Shown piece by piece: positions 44,204-52,843 of a DNA stretch of 64,000 nucleotides. The notes beneath the pieces are model-generated. The model was given only the letters and a program-made list of their open reading frames with translations, made no database searches and was not told the DNA's origin. Position 1 is the stretch's first letter. Every line of letters begins with the position of its first letter. This DNA comes from Agathobaculum sp. (lineage in GTDB: Bacteria; Bacillota; Clostridia; Oscillospirales; Butyricicoccaceae): assembly GCF_022775115.1 (NCBI RefSeq), contig NZ_JALFLA010000011.1, positions 43,284 through 107,283 of the forward strand, given 5' to 3'. Position numbers and translations under genes: made by a program.

Positions 44204-44941
44204 ATGATGCAACACCAAGAACCCAAGCAGCAGCCCACTCCACCAGAAGTGCACACCATCGCCTATCCGGCGCGCTACCAGACGCACATGAAGGAGAGTG
44301 GCGCAACAGCCTTTGTGGGCAAGACCGATCATCCCAATTCGAGATATTATGTGTTTAACGACTATTACAACATGGAAAGCGACGAGACGCTGCACATTCT
44401 GTCTCATTTTCAAACCTATCAGCAGACAACCGAATACACCTGCGGCGCGGCCTGCGCACTGATGGTGCTCAACTGGTTCGGCCAGAAGCAGTATCACGAG
44501 CTTGCGGTCGGCCAGCTGATCGAAAGCCAGCCGGGTCGCGGCTCGACTGTGGAGAACATCGCGGATTTTTTCGATGTGATCGGCTGGCATGTCGAGCACC
44601 ACGCGGGCACCGAACTGAAGTTCAACACGCTGGAAGGGTTTGAGCAGTCTGTCATCGACTATATCGACCGGGGACTTCCCATCATGGTTGACTGGGTCGA
44701 CTGGGCAGGCCACTGGCAGACCATCATCGGCATCGACACCTGCGGTTCGGACACGCCCTATGACGATGTGCTGATTTTTGCAGACCCCTATGATATCACC
44801 GACCACTATCAGGACGGGTATTACATCTTCCCGCTCAGCCGTTTTTACGGCATGTGGCGGGAGGGACCCTGCGCAGGCAAGGAGCATCCGTACAACCAGC
44901 CCTTTGTCGTAGCGTATCCGCCCGGCAAGGGCGGCAGGTAA
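44204..44941 (+). CDS. C39-like papain-fold cysteine peptidase
   Basis: The 245-residue product has the full C39-type set: Gln74 (oxyanion hole), Cys80 in YTCGAACALMVL, His170 in AGHWQTIIGID and Asp194 in ADPYD. C39 domains usually cleave double-glycine leaders as part of an ABC transporter, but here the domain stands alone, without transporter helices or a signal peptide. GAGGAG precedes the ATG. It is the last gene of the unit with the paralogous large proteins and the small membrane protein. It may process substrates of the block or be a toxin-like effector. Confidence 0.88.
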   Translation: MMQHQEPKQQPTPPEVHTIAYPARYQTHMKESGATAFVGKTDHPNSRYYVFNDYYNMESDETLHILSHFQTYQQTTEYTCGAACALMVLNWFGQKQYHELAVGQLIESQPGRGSTVENIADFFDVIGWHVEHHAGTELKFNTLEGFEQSVIDYIDRGLPIMVDWVDWAGHWQTIIGIDTCGSDTPYDDVLIFADPYDITDHYQDGYYIFPLSRFYGMWREGPCAGKEHPYNQPFVVAYPPGKGGR

Positions 44942-44971
44942 TCCCCCCCTCCGCCCGCTGCATCAGCGCCC

Positions 44972-45012
44972 AAAAGCCTGACGCTCCACCGCACATGGAG
45001 CGTCAGGCTTTG
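44972..45012 (+). terminator. Terminator after the C39-like peptidase gene
   Basis: A 15-bp perfect stem (AAAGCCTGACGCTCC) with a 9-base loop and a T-containing end. Confidence 0.8.
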
Positions 45013-45078
45013 CTTATCCCCCCTGCCGGGGTGTGCTCCTCGGCCTATCTATCCGCCGGCAGGAAATTTTTTTGCCGC

Positions 45079-45116
45079 GTGGGACATTTGCGCATCCCCC
45101 GGGGTGTTATATATAG
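45079..45116 (+). promoter_or_regulatory. Putative alternative-sigma promoter of the 689-aa protein gene
   Basis: GTGGGAC (45079-45085), an 18-base spacer and GTGTTATATATAG (45104-45116), between a terminator and the gene. The bases after it (ATGAAC) match those after the 38965 site. Confidence 0.6.
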
Positions 45117-45140
45117 ATGAACGAGAAGGGGAGACACACA

Positions 45141-47210
45141 ATGCCTACACAACAGCAGGCTTTGACGCAGCTGACCGCGCAGCTGGAGCAATATACCGCA
45201 CAGGCCAAAGAAGGTTGGGAGACGCCCTTACGCGATGCCGAAATAGCCGAGCTGGAAACGCTTTTGGAGCAAAGCGGCTATCACGACGAAGCCTTTGAGC
45301 AGGCGCAGCAGGGCAACTACGAAAAGTTCGAGTCCGTTCCGCTGATGCTGAAAAACTATCTCGGTACGCAAAAGCTGCAAGCGTTTTTGCAGACGCATGG
45401 CTCGGATGTACGCGACGCCGGGGTGCAGCAGGCGCTGCAGGAGCACGCGCTGGACCCAGCTTTCCGCGTTGGCCTGTCCATCGCCCGCCATCAGGGCACC
45501 GCGCAGGCCAGAGAGCTGGAAAAGTGTGAACAGTTCATGAACCAATATGTGATGGAGCGCACGCTTGCGCCCGTGTCGCCCGCAGCCAAAAGGCGGCTTA
45601 CAGACACGCTGGGCGACGGCGCCGCACAGGCTTTGCAGATCAATCAGGAAAAGCAGCTGATGATGGCCAAGATCCTTTTCCTAGGGCAGCTCGGCCGCTT
45701 TGACCAGAAGGGTACGGACGGGCAGGTCAAGCCCTATGACGAAACCCTGGCCGAGGCCTTTGCCCATGGTGGCCGCACAAAAATCGCCCTGCCGCATGGC
45801 AAAGGGCAGACCCGTATGCTCAAAGCCCTCATGGGCAGCACCCCCGAGCGGACGATGGGGCTGACCACCCGCTGGGCGGGCACCCACCATGTGGGTCGGC
45901 CCTCGGTCGATGGACAGGGACGAATCACCGGCAGTTGGCAGGAGACAAAGCCGCCCTTTTGGTTCCTGCCTTGGACGCTCTCCTCCGAGCACAAGGGACT
46001 GAACGTGGCCGTAGGCGGGCTTGGCGAGGTCGGCCCGACCGGCAAGCCTATCCTGCATGACGGCGGTAATGGCCATATGTACATGCGGACGGTCAAGGGC
46101 AACGCCAGCCACTGCGGTGTACTGCTGGTCGGCTTTGAAAACGCAGGCCCCGGCAAGAAAAGCTGTCTGGGCAAGCCGCACGGCCTGAGCGGCTCGAAGG
46201 CGGCGCAGTCCGTGTTCATGGCGGACAAGGGCGCGCCCGGTGCTGTTGAGGACGGCCGCGCCATTGACCTGAGCGGCATGGATCCGGACGGCTTCTGCCG
46301 CGTGATGAATGCCTTTGACGCGCACTACCGCCAGCTTATGGAGGGCGCGGGCACGCCCGAGGGCGCGGCACGGCTTGCAGAATTCAACCACAAGCTCTGC
46401 GGCGGCTGCATGGACCGGCAGGATCTCACCGAGACGCTGGAGAGCATGGGGCTCTCGCCGGAGGAGACGCAGCAGACGGTCGACCGCGCCCGCCGCGCTC
46501 CGGTCAACGCCTACGACCTGCCCTCCCGCAAGGTGCGGCCCATCGGCGAGCGGCAAGCCCCACAGTGGGAGCAATCGCTGTCCCAAAAGCTGCGCGATGA
46601 CCTGCATCTGGATATGTCCAACCCACAGCAGGCCGCGCAGCGGCTGCTGGTGATGGAAAACTGCGCGGGCAAGTGGAAAATGGTGCCGCTCTTTGACCCC
46701 CAGCTGCACAACACATCCGCCGCCCGGTACGAACGCTTCCAAAGCCTGATCAACGAGGGACGGGAGATCTATGCCTATGGCCTTGGCGAGCAGCTGCCCA
46801 GACGCCTGACGCCCACTCCCGGACGGGCGGATAGCGTCACCGTCTCCGAGCAGGTCAGCGCCATCGCGCCGCCCGCACCGAAAAAGCCGGGATTTTTCAA
46901 GAAAATGCTCAACAAAGCTACCTTTGGCTGGGCCTTCAAGGCGGATATGGAGCGCTATGAGCGGGAGAAGAACCTCTCTGCCAAGCATCAGACTGTAGAG
47001 GGCAGGCGCGCCCAGCGCAAGGAAGAGATCACCGCCGAGGCCGCAGCCTATCGCGCAACACAGGCGCAAGCCGAGCGGACGCGGGAGCGACGGCGCACCG
47101 AGCCTTCGCTTCAGCGCCAGACTACCGCGCCGCAGCGGCAGAGCACCGCACCCCAGCGCCCGCGCAGCAGCTCTGTTCCGAGCGAAGCCAAGCCCCCAAG
47201 GGTGCGGTAA
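45141..47210 (+). CDS. Large hydrophilic protein of unknown function (689 aa)
   Basis: The start MPTQQQALTQLTAQLE at ATG 45141 has AAGGGGAG upstream; an earlier ATG at 45117 abuts the promoter. The first 190 residues are helical and Gln-rich. The centre (about 210-400) looks globular with many Gly, Trp and His (HGGRTKIALPHGKGQTRM, NASHCGVLLVGFENAGPG). The last 100 are basic and Pro/Gln/Ser/Arg-rich, ending SEAKPPRVR. There is no signal peptide or membrane segment. No family is recognised. A lone gene behind its own GTGGGAC promoter; a candidate substrate because of its basic disordered tail. Confidence 0.85.
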   Translation: MPTQQQALTQLTAQLEQYTAQAKEGWETPLRDAEIAELETLLEQSGYHDEAFEQAQQGNYEKFESVPLMLKNYLGTQKLQAFLQTHGSDVRDAGVQQALQEHALDPAFRVGLSIARHQGTAQARELEKCEQFMNQYVMERTLAPVSPAAKRRLTDTLGDGAAQALQINQEKQLMMAKILFLGQLGRFDQKGTDGQVKPYDETLAEAFAHGGRTKIALPHGKGQTRMLKALMGSTPERTMGLTTRWAGTHHVGRPSVDGQGRITGSWQETKPPFWFLPWTLSSEHKGLNVAVGGLGEVGPTGKPILHDGGNGHMYMRTVKGNASHCGVLLVGFENAGPGKKSCLGKPHGLSGSKAAQSVFMADKGAPGAVEDGRAIDLSGMDPDGFCRVMNAFDAHYRQLMEGAGTPEGAARLAEFNHKLCGGCMDRQDLTETLESMGLSPEETQQTVDRARRAPVNAYDLPSRKVRPIGERQAPQWEQSLSQKLRDDLHLDMSNPQQAAQRLLVMENCAGKWKMVPLFDPQLHNTSAARYERFQSLINEGREIYAYGLGEQLPRRLTPTPGRADSVTVSEQVSAIAPPAPKKPGFFKKMLNKATFGWAFKADMERYEREKNLSAKHQTVEGRRAQRKEEITAEAAAYRATQAQAERTRERRRTEPSLQRQTTAPQRQSTAPQRPRSSSVPSEAKPPRVR

Positions 47211-47236
47211 GCTGCGTCCCCGCATCAAGCACCGCA

Positions 47237-47272
47237 AAAAGAGACGCCTGACCAACCGGTCAGGCGTCTTTT
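47237..47272. terminator. Bidirectional terminator between convergent genes
   Basis: An 11-bp perfect stem (GACGCCTGACC) with a 4-base loop and A/T flanks on both sides. It ends the plus-strand unit and lies just past the pfkB-family stop codon on the other strand. Confidence 0.88.
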
Positions 47273-47286
47273 CTGTTTTCCGCTGT

Positions 47287-48228
47287 TTACAGAACATATA
47301 CCTTGGTGGTTTCGTATACCTCGTACACCTTTTTAAGCGAGGCCATCTCGGTGCCGGCCAAGCGGCTGCTCGCGCGCCCCATCGCCACAGCAAAGCGTGC
47401 CAGCTCGTCATACTTAAAGCCCTGCTGCATCGAATTTGCGATCGCGCCAACGATCGCATCACCCGTTCCGACCGCGCCCTCGTCGTATATCTTCGGCTCA
47501 GTGGTCACGAACAGCGCCTCGCGGCCATCCTTGGCCACGAACACCGCGCCCTCCTGCCCCATCGAGACGCAGACCGCGTGCGCGCCCATGTCCAGCATCT
47601 TGCGCGCGGATACCACGACAACCTCTGGATCGGCCGAGGGCTTGTCGCCCACTGCCTGCGCCAGCTCAAAGATGTTGGGCTTTACCACATCCGGCTCGCA
47701 CTTGAGCGCTTCGAGCAGCATCTCGCCCTGCGCGTCGATAATCAGGCGGCAGCCACGCTTTTTGATCGTTTTGCACAGCTTACGGTAGTTACTCATCGAG
47801 AAAGCCGGCGGCGCGGAACCGGCCAGTACAAAGATATTGCCCTCATCCAGATAGTTGTCCATGCGGTCGAGCAGGCGAAGAAAGTCCGCGTCCTCCAGCT
47901 TGCTGCCCGGCTCGTTGATCTCGGTGTGGCCACCCTGCGTGTCGATGATCTGCGTGTTGACGCGCGTCTGTCCCGCCACATCGACAAAATCATGGTGGAT
48001 ATCGGCCGAAGTCAGCATATCCTTCATCATACGTCCGTTCGTGCCGGCGCAATAGCCCAGCGCGACACTCTCTCCGCCCAGCGCCTTAACCGCTCGCGAT
48101 ACATTGATGCCCTTGCCGCCCGGCTCCAGATGGGACGAGACCGCGCGGTTGAGCTTGCCGATAGCAAGCGGCTGCTCAATGCGCAGCGTGCGGTCCAGCG
48201 CCGCGTTGAGCGTTATGGTAATTATCAT
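47287..48228 (-). CDS. PfkB-family hexose kinase, probable 1-phosphofructokinase
   Basis: The 313-residue protein starts MIITITLNAALDRTL behind GGAGGG. It has the PfkB signatures EPGGKGINVSRAV near the N-terminus and GAVGTGDAIVGAI near the C-terminus, where Thr replaces Ala in GAGD and the catalytic Asp is kept. The layout fits FruK (fructose 1-phosphate to 1,6-bisphosphate) or tagatose-6-phosphate kinase. Neither a fructose PTS gene nor a regulator gene is adjacent, so the exact sugar is uncertain. It has its own promoter. Confidence 0.88.
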   Translation of the reverse strand: MIITITLNAALDRTLRIEQPLAIGKLNRAVSSHLEPGGKGINVSRAVKALGGESVALGYCAGTNGRMMKDMLTSADIHHDFVDVAGQTRVNTQIIDTQGGHTEINEPGSKLEDADFLRLLDRMDNYLDEGNIFVLAGSAPPAFSMSNYRKLCKTIKKRGCRLIIDAQGEMLLEALKCEPDVVKPNIFELAQAVGDKPSADPEVVVVSARKMLDMGAHAVCVSMGQEGAVFVAKDGREALFVTTEPKIYDEGAVGTGDAIVGAIANSMQQGFKYDELARFAVAMGRASSRLAGTEMASLKKVYEVYETTKVYVL

Positions 48229-48265
48229 GGGACGCCCTCCTGATATGTTCTTATCTGCTTTTTCT

Positions 48266-48294
48266 ATTTTACCGAATCGAACCGGCAATGTAAA
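48266..48294 (-). promoter_or_regulatory. Promoter of the pfkB-family gene
   Basis: TTTACA (48289-48294), a 17-base spacer and TAAAAT (48266-48271) on the minus strand. Confidence 0.75.
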
Positions 48295-48340
48295 TATGCT
48301 TTTTGCAAAATCCGGCGCAAAACATAGGCCGCGGCCGCGC

Positions 48341-49126
48341 TCACAGCCCCATCCGCCCAAGCTCGTGCACCAGCGCCGCGTAAAACCGGCAGGGTGAAAA
48401 GTGCGCGGTATCGCGGCCAAAGGCATCAACCAGCTGTTGGTGTGAAACACCGCGCAGCGTGCCCCGGTACCGCCCCCACCGCGCCGAGACGGGCGTGACC
48501 AATCCATCACTCTCGCCGTGCAGCGGATAGAACAGGCCGCGCATCAGCACCATCGCGCCATCCGACCGCGCATGGTCAAGGCGCGCGCCCCAGCTTTGGT
48601 AATACACGCAAGCCGCGTCCGGGCAGCGCCGGTTGAACGCCGCCAGATAGCGCGGCGTCAACTGTCTGCCCGCGCGCAGCGTATCGGGGCGCTCGTCTCC
48701 ATGGCGGCGCCAGTAGGCGTCGTTCCCTCGCGCCCAAAGCGCAATACCCGGCCTTGCACGCAGCAGCGCTTCTGCCACACGCGAGCCGCGGTTGGGGGTG
48801 GACAGCATGGTCAGCGAGGCGACGTGCCGCGCCCACCCCATGGCCGATATCAAAAAGCGCGCTTCCAGCCCGCCCTTGGAGTGGGCGATGATGTTGACAC
48901 GTGTGCAGCCCTGCTCACGCATCGCACGCTGCACCGTGCGCCAAAGCTGCCCGGCGCCAGTCTCAATGCTGCCCCATGCATCCTGCCCGCCGAGGTAGAC
49001 CACCGCCCCCTGTGCACGCAGCGCTTCGGGCACACGCCCCCAAGGCGTGTATATACCGTCCGCGTCGTGTACGGCAAGGCCATGCGCCAGCACGATGGGG
49101 TATTTTGTGCAGCCCGCGCCCCTCAC
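48341..49126 (-). CDS. Lipase-like alpha/beta hydrolase
   Basis: A product of 261 residues from a GTG start that overlaps the rlmH stop by four bases (GTGA). YPIVLAHGLA supplies the oxyanion-hole strand. AHSKGG holds the nucleophile Ser in an A-x-S-x-G variant like that of small Bacillus lipases. A C-terminal VSHQQLVD supplies a candidate catalytic His, and GESDGLV a candidate Asp. It has no signal peptide from this start, which is unusual for a lipase, so it may act inside the cell or a start was missed. Cotranscribed with rlmH. Confidence 0.82.
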   Translation of the reverse strand: MRGAGCTKYPIVLAHGLAVHDADGIYTPWGRVPEALRAQGAVVYLGGQDAWGSIETGAGQLWRTVQRAMREQGCTRVNIIAHSKGGLEARFLISAMGWARHVASLTMLSTPNRGSRVAEALLRARPGIALWARGNDAYWRRHGDERPDTLRAGRQLTPRYLAAFNRRCPDAACVYYQSWGARLDHARSDGAMVLMRGLFYPLHGESDGLVTPVSARWGRYRGTLRGVSHQQLVDAFGRDTAHFSPCRFYAALVHELGRMGL

Positions 49127-49605
49127 TTGTGATACTTTCCGCCTGCGGCAATGTTGAGCGCGCGGTAGAGCTGCTCGAGCACCATGACACGCGCCAGATG
49201 GTGTGGAAAGGTCATGGCCGACATCGACAGCCGCAGCGCCGCCCTGCGCTTGACGCGCTCGGCCAGGCCATGCGAGCCGCCGATCAGCAGACACAGCCTG
49301 CTCGTGCCTGACACAGTCAAGCGTTCCAGATAGCCGGCCAGTTCCTCAGACGAGAACAGCTTGCCCTCGACGCACAGCGCGACAACCGTCGCGCCCGCCG
49401 GCAGCCTGTCCTCGATCAGTGCGGCTTCCTTTTCGATAGCCTGCGCGATCTCGCCCGCCGAGGGGCTTTGCGGCAGACGCTGCTCGGGCAGTTCGACGAT
49501 TTCCAGCCTGCAATAAGCCGACAGCCGTTTTTCATACTCCCGCACAGCCTCCGCCCAGAACCGTTCGCCCAGCTTGCCCACGCAGATCAACCGGACAGCG
49601 AGCAT
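49123..49605 (-). CDS. rlmH: 23S rRNA (pseudouridine1915-N3)-methyltransferase RlmH
   Basis: RlmH methylates pseudouridine 1915 in helix 69 of 23S rRNA. The 160-residue SPOUT protein shows LICVGKL at the start, LLIGGSHGL (SAM-binding knot) and the C-terminal HHLARVMVLEQLYRA. It overlaps walJ by 19 bases and the lipase gene by four. The pairing with walJ is a conserved Firmicutes arrangement. Confidence 0.97.
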   Translation of the reverse strand: MLAVRLICVGKLGERFWAEAVREYEKRLSAYCRLEIVELPEQRLPQSPSAGEIAQAIEKEAALIEDRLPAGATVVALCVEGKLFSSEELAGYLERLTVSGTSRLCLLIGGSHGLAERVKRRAALRLSMSAMTFPHHLARVMVLEQLYRALNIAAGGKYHK

Positions 49606-50399
49606 AACGCTTCCCCCTCCTCAAGCAGCACCGGCTCACCCATGCAGTCCCGCGGGGCGACGATCACACGGCACAGCGGCAAGCCGCGTACCGCGTGCCG
49701 CGTTTGCTGCAGGGCAAGCGCGGGCATATTGTTTTTCTCGCTCAGGTGGGCAAGGATGAGTGTGCGCGTACCGCTTTTGACCAGCTCAGCCGCGCACACG
49801 GCGCAGTCCGGGTTAGACAAATGTCCCGACGGCCCGGCCACCCGCATTTTGAGCGCGTAAGGGTACGGCCCGGCTTGCAGCATATGCGGATCGTGGTTGC
49901 TTTCGAGCACGACGGCCGTGCAGCCGCGCAGCCTGTCCGCCGCGTCGTGCGGCACAAAGCCCAGATCGGTGGCAAAGCCGAAGCGCCTGCCCTCATGCGT
50001 CAGTACATAGCCGACGCTCTCCGCCGCGTCGTGCGGAGTGGCAAAGCTGTCCACATCCACATCGCGCACCCAGAAGCGCGCGCCGCTGTCAAAGGTGTTC
50101 AGCCGGTCGGCGCAGATCGGCTCCTTCTGCGTAAGTACACGCGCTGTGCCCCGCGAGGCAAACACCGGCACGGCGCACTTTTTCAGCAGCATCGGCAGCC
50201 CCCTCACATGGTCGCCGTGTTCATGCGTCAGCAGCACGGCGGCAAGGTCGTCCAGCCCCAGCCCAAGTGCGCTAAGACCAGCTGTGATACGGCGCAGCGA
50301 CACGCCCGCGTCGATCAGGATCGCTGTGCCGCCCGCCAGATACAGGCCGCAGTTGCCAGCCGAGCCGCTGGCGATGCTGTAATAAAACCGCTCTGCCAT
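49587..50399 (-). CDS. walJ: Metallo-beta-lactamase-fold protein WalJ (YycJ/VicX)
   Basis: WalJ is an MBL-fold nuclease or hydrolase linked to the WalRK cell-wall regulon and to replication-division coordination. The 270-residue protein has the metal motif THEHGDH (residues 58-64), an Asp in ATDLG and later His residues (ESNHD, SGHLSN). It has normal family length. murA lies between it and walI, which is not the Bacillus order. It overlaps rlmH by 19 bases. Confidence 0.94.
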   Translation of the reverse strand: MAERFYYSIASGSAGNCGLYLAGGTAILIDAGVSLRRITAGLSALGLGLDDLAAVLLTHEHGDHVRGLPMLLKKCAVPVFASRGTARVLTQKEPICADRLNTFDSGARFWVRDVDVDSFATPHDAAESVGYVLTHEGRRFGFATDLGFVPHDAADRLRGCTAVVLESNHDPHMLQAGPYPYALKMRVAGPSGHLSNPDCAVCAAELVKSGTRTLILAHLSEKNNMPALALQQTRHAVRGLPLCRVIVAPRDCMGEPVLLEEGEALCSLSG

Positions 50400-50469
50400 A
50401 TAATCCTCCCAAATTTATCAGGCGGGGCAACACCGGGAAAGCGCCGCCCGCGCCTGCACATCCGTTTGC

Positions 50470-50500
50470 AAAAAAAGCGAGGTGCACGCCCCCGCTTTTG
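50470..50500 (-). terminator. Terminator after murA
   Basis: On the minus strand a 9-bp stem (one G-U pair) ends in seven T. It lies between murA and walJ, so walJ-rlmH may need read-through or another promoter. Confidence 0.75.
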
Positions 50501-50542
50501 CAAGGCCGCCGCGCGGCCTCGATTTGATATGTCTCCGCGCGC

Positions 50543-51838
50543 TCAGTCCTTGCGCGGCAGTCCCATGGATTCCGGAATATCCGCCCGGTACATATCCGCG
50601 CCGAGCGCGACGAACTTTTCCACCAGCGTTTCGTAGCCGCGCTCGATGTTCTGCACCTGCTCGACCTCGGTCACACCGCCTGCGGCAAGCCCCGCGATGA
50701 CCATGGCCGCGCCCGCGCGCAGGTCATGTGCGCGCACCGCTGTCCCCCTGAGCGCCTCGACGCCCTCGACCACGGCGCGCTTGCCATCGACGCGGATGTT
50801 CGCGCCCATGCGGATCAGCTCGTCGGTATAGCGGAAGCGGCTGTCCCACACGCCCTCGGTCACGATGCTGGTGCCCTCGGCCAAGCACAGCGCGGTGGTC
50901 AGCTGGGGCTGCATGTCGGTCGGAAAGCCCGGATAGGGCATGGTCTTGAAGTTGGTGCGGATCAGCCGTCCCTCTCGCCGGATGAGCACCGAATCGTCAA
51001 AGTCGGTTATCTCAACGTTCATCTCTTTGAGCTTGTTGGTGATACACTCCAGATGCTTGGGGATGACGTTTTTGATGAGCACCGAGCCGCCGCAGGCCGC
51101 GACCGCCGCCATAAAGGTGCCCGCCTCGATTTGGTCGGGGATGATCGAATAGACGCCGCCGCGCAGCCGCTCGACCCCGCGTATCTTGATGACGTCCGTG
51201 CCCGCACCCTTGACATCCGCGCCCATCGCGTTCAGGAAGTTTGCCAGGTCGACGATATGCGGCTCCTTGGCGCAGTTTTCCATCACAGTCTGCCCCTTGG
51301 CGAGTACGGCCGCGAGCATGATGTTCATCGTCGCACCGACCGAGACCACGTCAAAATAGATGCGTGCGCCGTGCAGTCCCTCCGGAGGCGCTTCGGCGCG
51401 GATGTATCCGCCCTCGGGCAGCGTTACCTTGGCGCCCAGCGCTTCAAAGCCCTTGACATGCTGGTCGATCGGGCGAACGCCGCCGAAATTGCAGCCGCCG
51501 GGCATGGCGACCTCGGCAAAGCCGTATTTGCCGAGCAGCACGCCCAGCAGATAATAGGAAGCGCGCAGCTTACGCTCCAGCTCGTGCGGCTTGAGGCTGG
51601 GACTGCTGGTGTTCTGGATTTCGACAGTCGTCGCGCCGCGCAGGCGGATCTGCGCGCCAAGCTCGCGCATGATCTCCATCTGAAGCGTCACGTCGATGAT
51701 CTTGGGCACATTTTCGATGCGGACGGGGCCGTCGGCCAGCAGCGCGGCCGGAACGATGGCGACCGCCGCGTTTTTCGCGCCGGAGATGGTGACCTCACCG
51801 TTGAGCGTCCTGCCGCCGTTGATAACATACTTGGTCAA
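50543..51838 (-). CDS. murA: UDP-N-acetylglucosamine 1-carboxyvinyltransferase
   Basis: MurA transfers enolpyruvate from PEP to UDP-GlcNAc, the first committed step of peptidoglycan synthesis and the target of fosfomycin. The 431 residues include the N-terminal SGAKNAAVAI (catalytic Lys), PGGCNFGGVRPID with the fosfomycin-reactive Cys at about 115, and LRAGAAMVIAGLAA near the end. It lies inside the wal cluster, between walI and walJ. A hairpin (about 51871-51895) and a weak promoter-like element (TAAAAT at 51960-51965) precede it. Confidence 0.96.
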   Translation of the reverse strand: MTKYVINGGRTLNGEVTISGAKNAAVAIVPAALLADGPVRIENVPKIIDVTLQMEIMRELGAQIRLRGATTVEIQNTSSPSLKPHELERKLRASYYLLGVLLGKYGFAEVAMPGGCNFGGVRPIDQHVKGFEALGAKVTLPEGGYIRAEAPPEGLHGARIYFDVVSVGATMNIMLAAVLAKGQTVMENCAKEPHIVDLANFLNAMGADVKGAGTDVIKIRGVERLRGGVYSIIPDQIEAGTFMAAVAACGGSVLIKNVIPKHLECITNKLKEMNVEITDFDDSVLIRREGRLIRTNFKTMPYPGFPTDMQPQLTTALCLAEGTSIVTEGVWDSRFRYTDELIRMGANIRVDGKRAVVEGVEALRGTAVRAHDLRAGAAMVIAGLAAGGVTEVEQVQNIERGYETLVEKFVALGADMYRADIPESMGLPRKD

Positions 51839-51995
51839 AGCCTAACTACTCCTCACTCTCGAAGCGCGGGCGGGGGATACGGCCCGCCCGGTTTTCTTGC
51901 TACCGTATTTTATGAATACAGCCGACAGATGGTGCGGCTGCGCAAAGTCTCACCTATACATTTTACCACAAATTCAGATAAAGGAAAGAATTTTT

Positions 51996-52817
51996 TCAGT
52001 TTTCTTGCGCAACCATTGTCTTTTTGGCACAATCCACCAAATATTCGCCTGAATCGGTGTTGATCTTCCAAGTTGGCACGAGCTGCAAGCGGCGGCTGCC
52101 GTCCAGCTGTAGGCGGTAGCCCGCCGTCATCACACGGATGCGCGCGCCCTCCGGCGCGGCGGCGGCAAAGGCAAGCAGCGCATCGGCTGCGGCATACGTC
52201 GTGCCGTCCCCGCGCACCGTCGTATACGGTGTGCCAAAGCTCCACCGCCCGGAGAGCATGACACAGCCCCGGTCAAACCGCAGCTCCAAGCTGCGGTTGT
52301 ACACCGGCTGCCCGGCGAGCGTACCGGTCACAGTCACGCGCAGGCCATCGGCTGCGAGCGTGACCTCCTCGCCCAGCAGTCCCCAATCAGCCAGCAGCCC
52401 ACGCGCGCGCGACAACGCCTGCCGCTCATCGGTGGGCATATTTCCCTCGAGCAGACAGGCCGCTCGCACCGTGCCGTCCGCGCGCCATTCCAGCGTGCCG
52501 GTCCGGCTCTCAAACCGGGCCGCGCCATCCTCCTGCTCGGTGCGCGCCACCTCCTCGCCCAGCATGGCGGCGGCTACGGCCTCCTCGCCCGCACGGCTGC
52601 GGTCAAGCGAAAGCAGCGGCAGCACCTTACCGCGCGGCAGCGCGAAGTCCTCGTCCAGCGTCAGCCCGGCGTGTGCGAGCAGGCGGGTCAGATTGTCCAG
52701 CAGCATCTGCTCCCGCTGGCGGTCCTGCCACAGCTTGGCGCCCAAGCTGCCCATCAGAAACAGGTTGACCGCCAGCAGGATGACGATCAGCGTATTTTTG
52801 ACCTTATCCCATTGCAC
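51996..52817 (-). CDS. walI: WalI (YycI)-like WalK regulator
   Basis: WalI with WalH restrains the WalK kinase from the outer face of the membrane. The 273-residue product starts at GTG 52817 (GGGAGG upstream). It has one N-terminal helix (about 8-28; VKNTLIVILLAVNLFLMGSL) and an extracytoplasmic domain with the YycI-like repeat around RWSFGTPYTTVRGDG and an end reading WKINTDSGEYLVDC. Sequence similarity to Bacillus YycI is weak, so the call leans on gene order and topology. Confidence 0.85.
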   Translation of the reverse strand: MQWDKVKNTLIVILLAVNLFLMGSLGAKLWQDRQREQMLLDNLTRLLAHAGLTLDEDFALPRGKVLPLLSLDRSRAGEEAVAAAMLGEEVARTEQEDGAARFESRTGTLEWRADGTVRAACLLEGNMPTDERQALSRARGLLADWGLLGEEVTLAADGLRVTVTGTLAGQPVYNRSLELRFDRGCVMLSGRWSFGTPYTTVRGDGTTYAAADALLAFAAAAPEGARIRVMTAGYRLQLDGSRRLQLVPTWKINTDSGEYLVDCAKKTMVAQEN

Positions 52818-52843
52818 GGCCAGACCTCCCTTTCCTACTGTGT

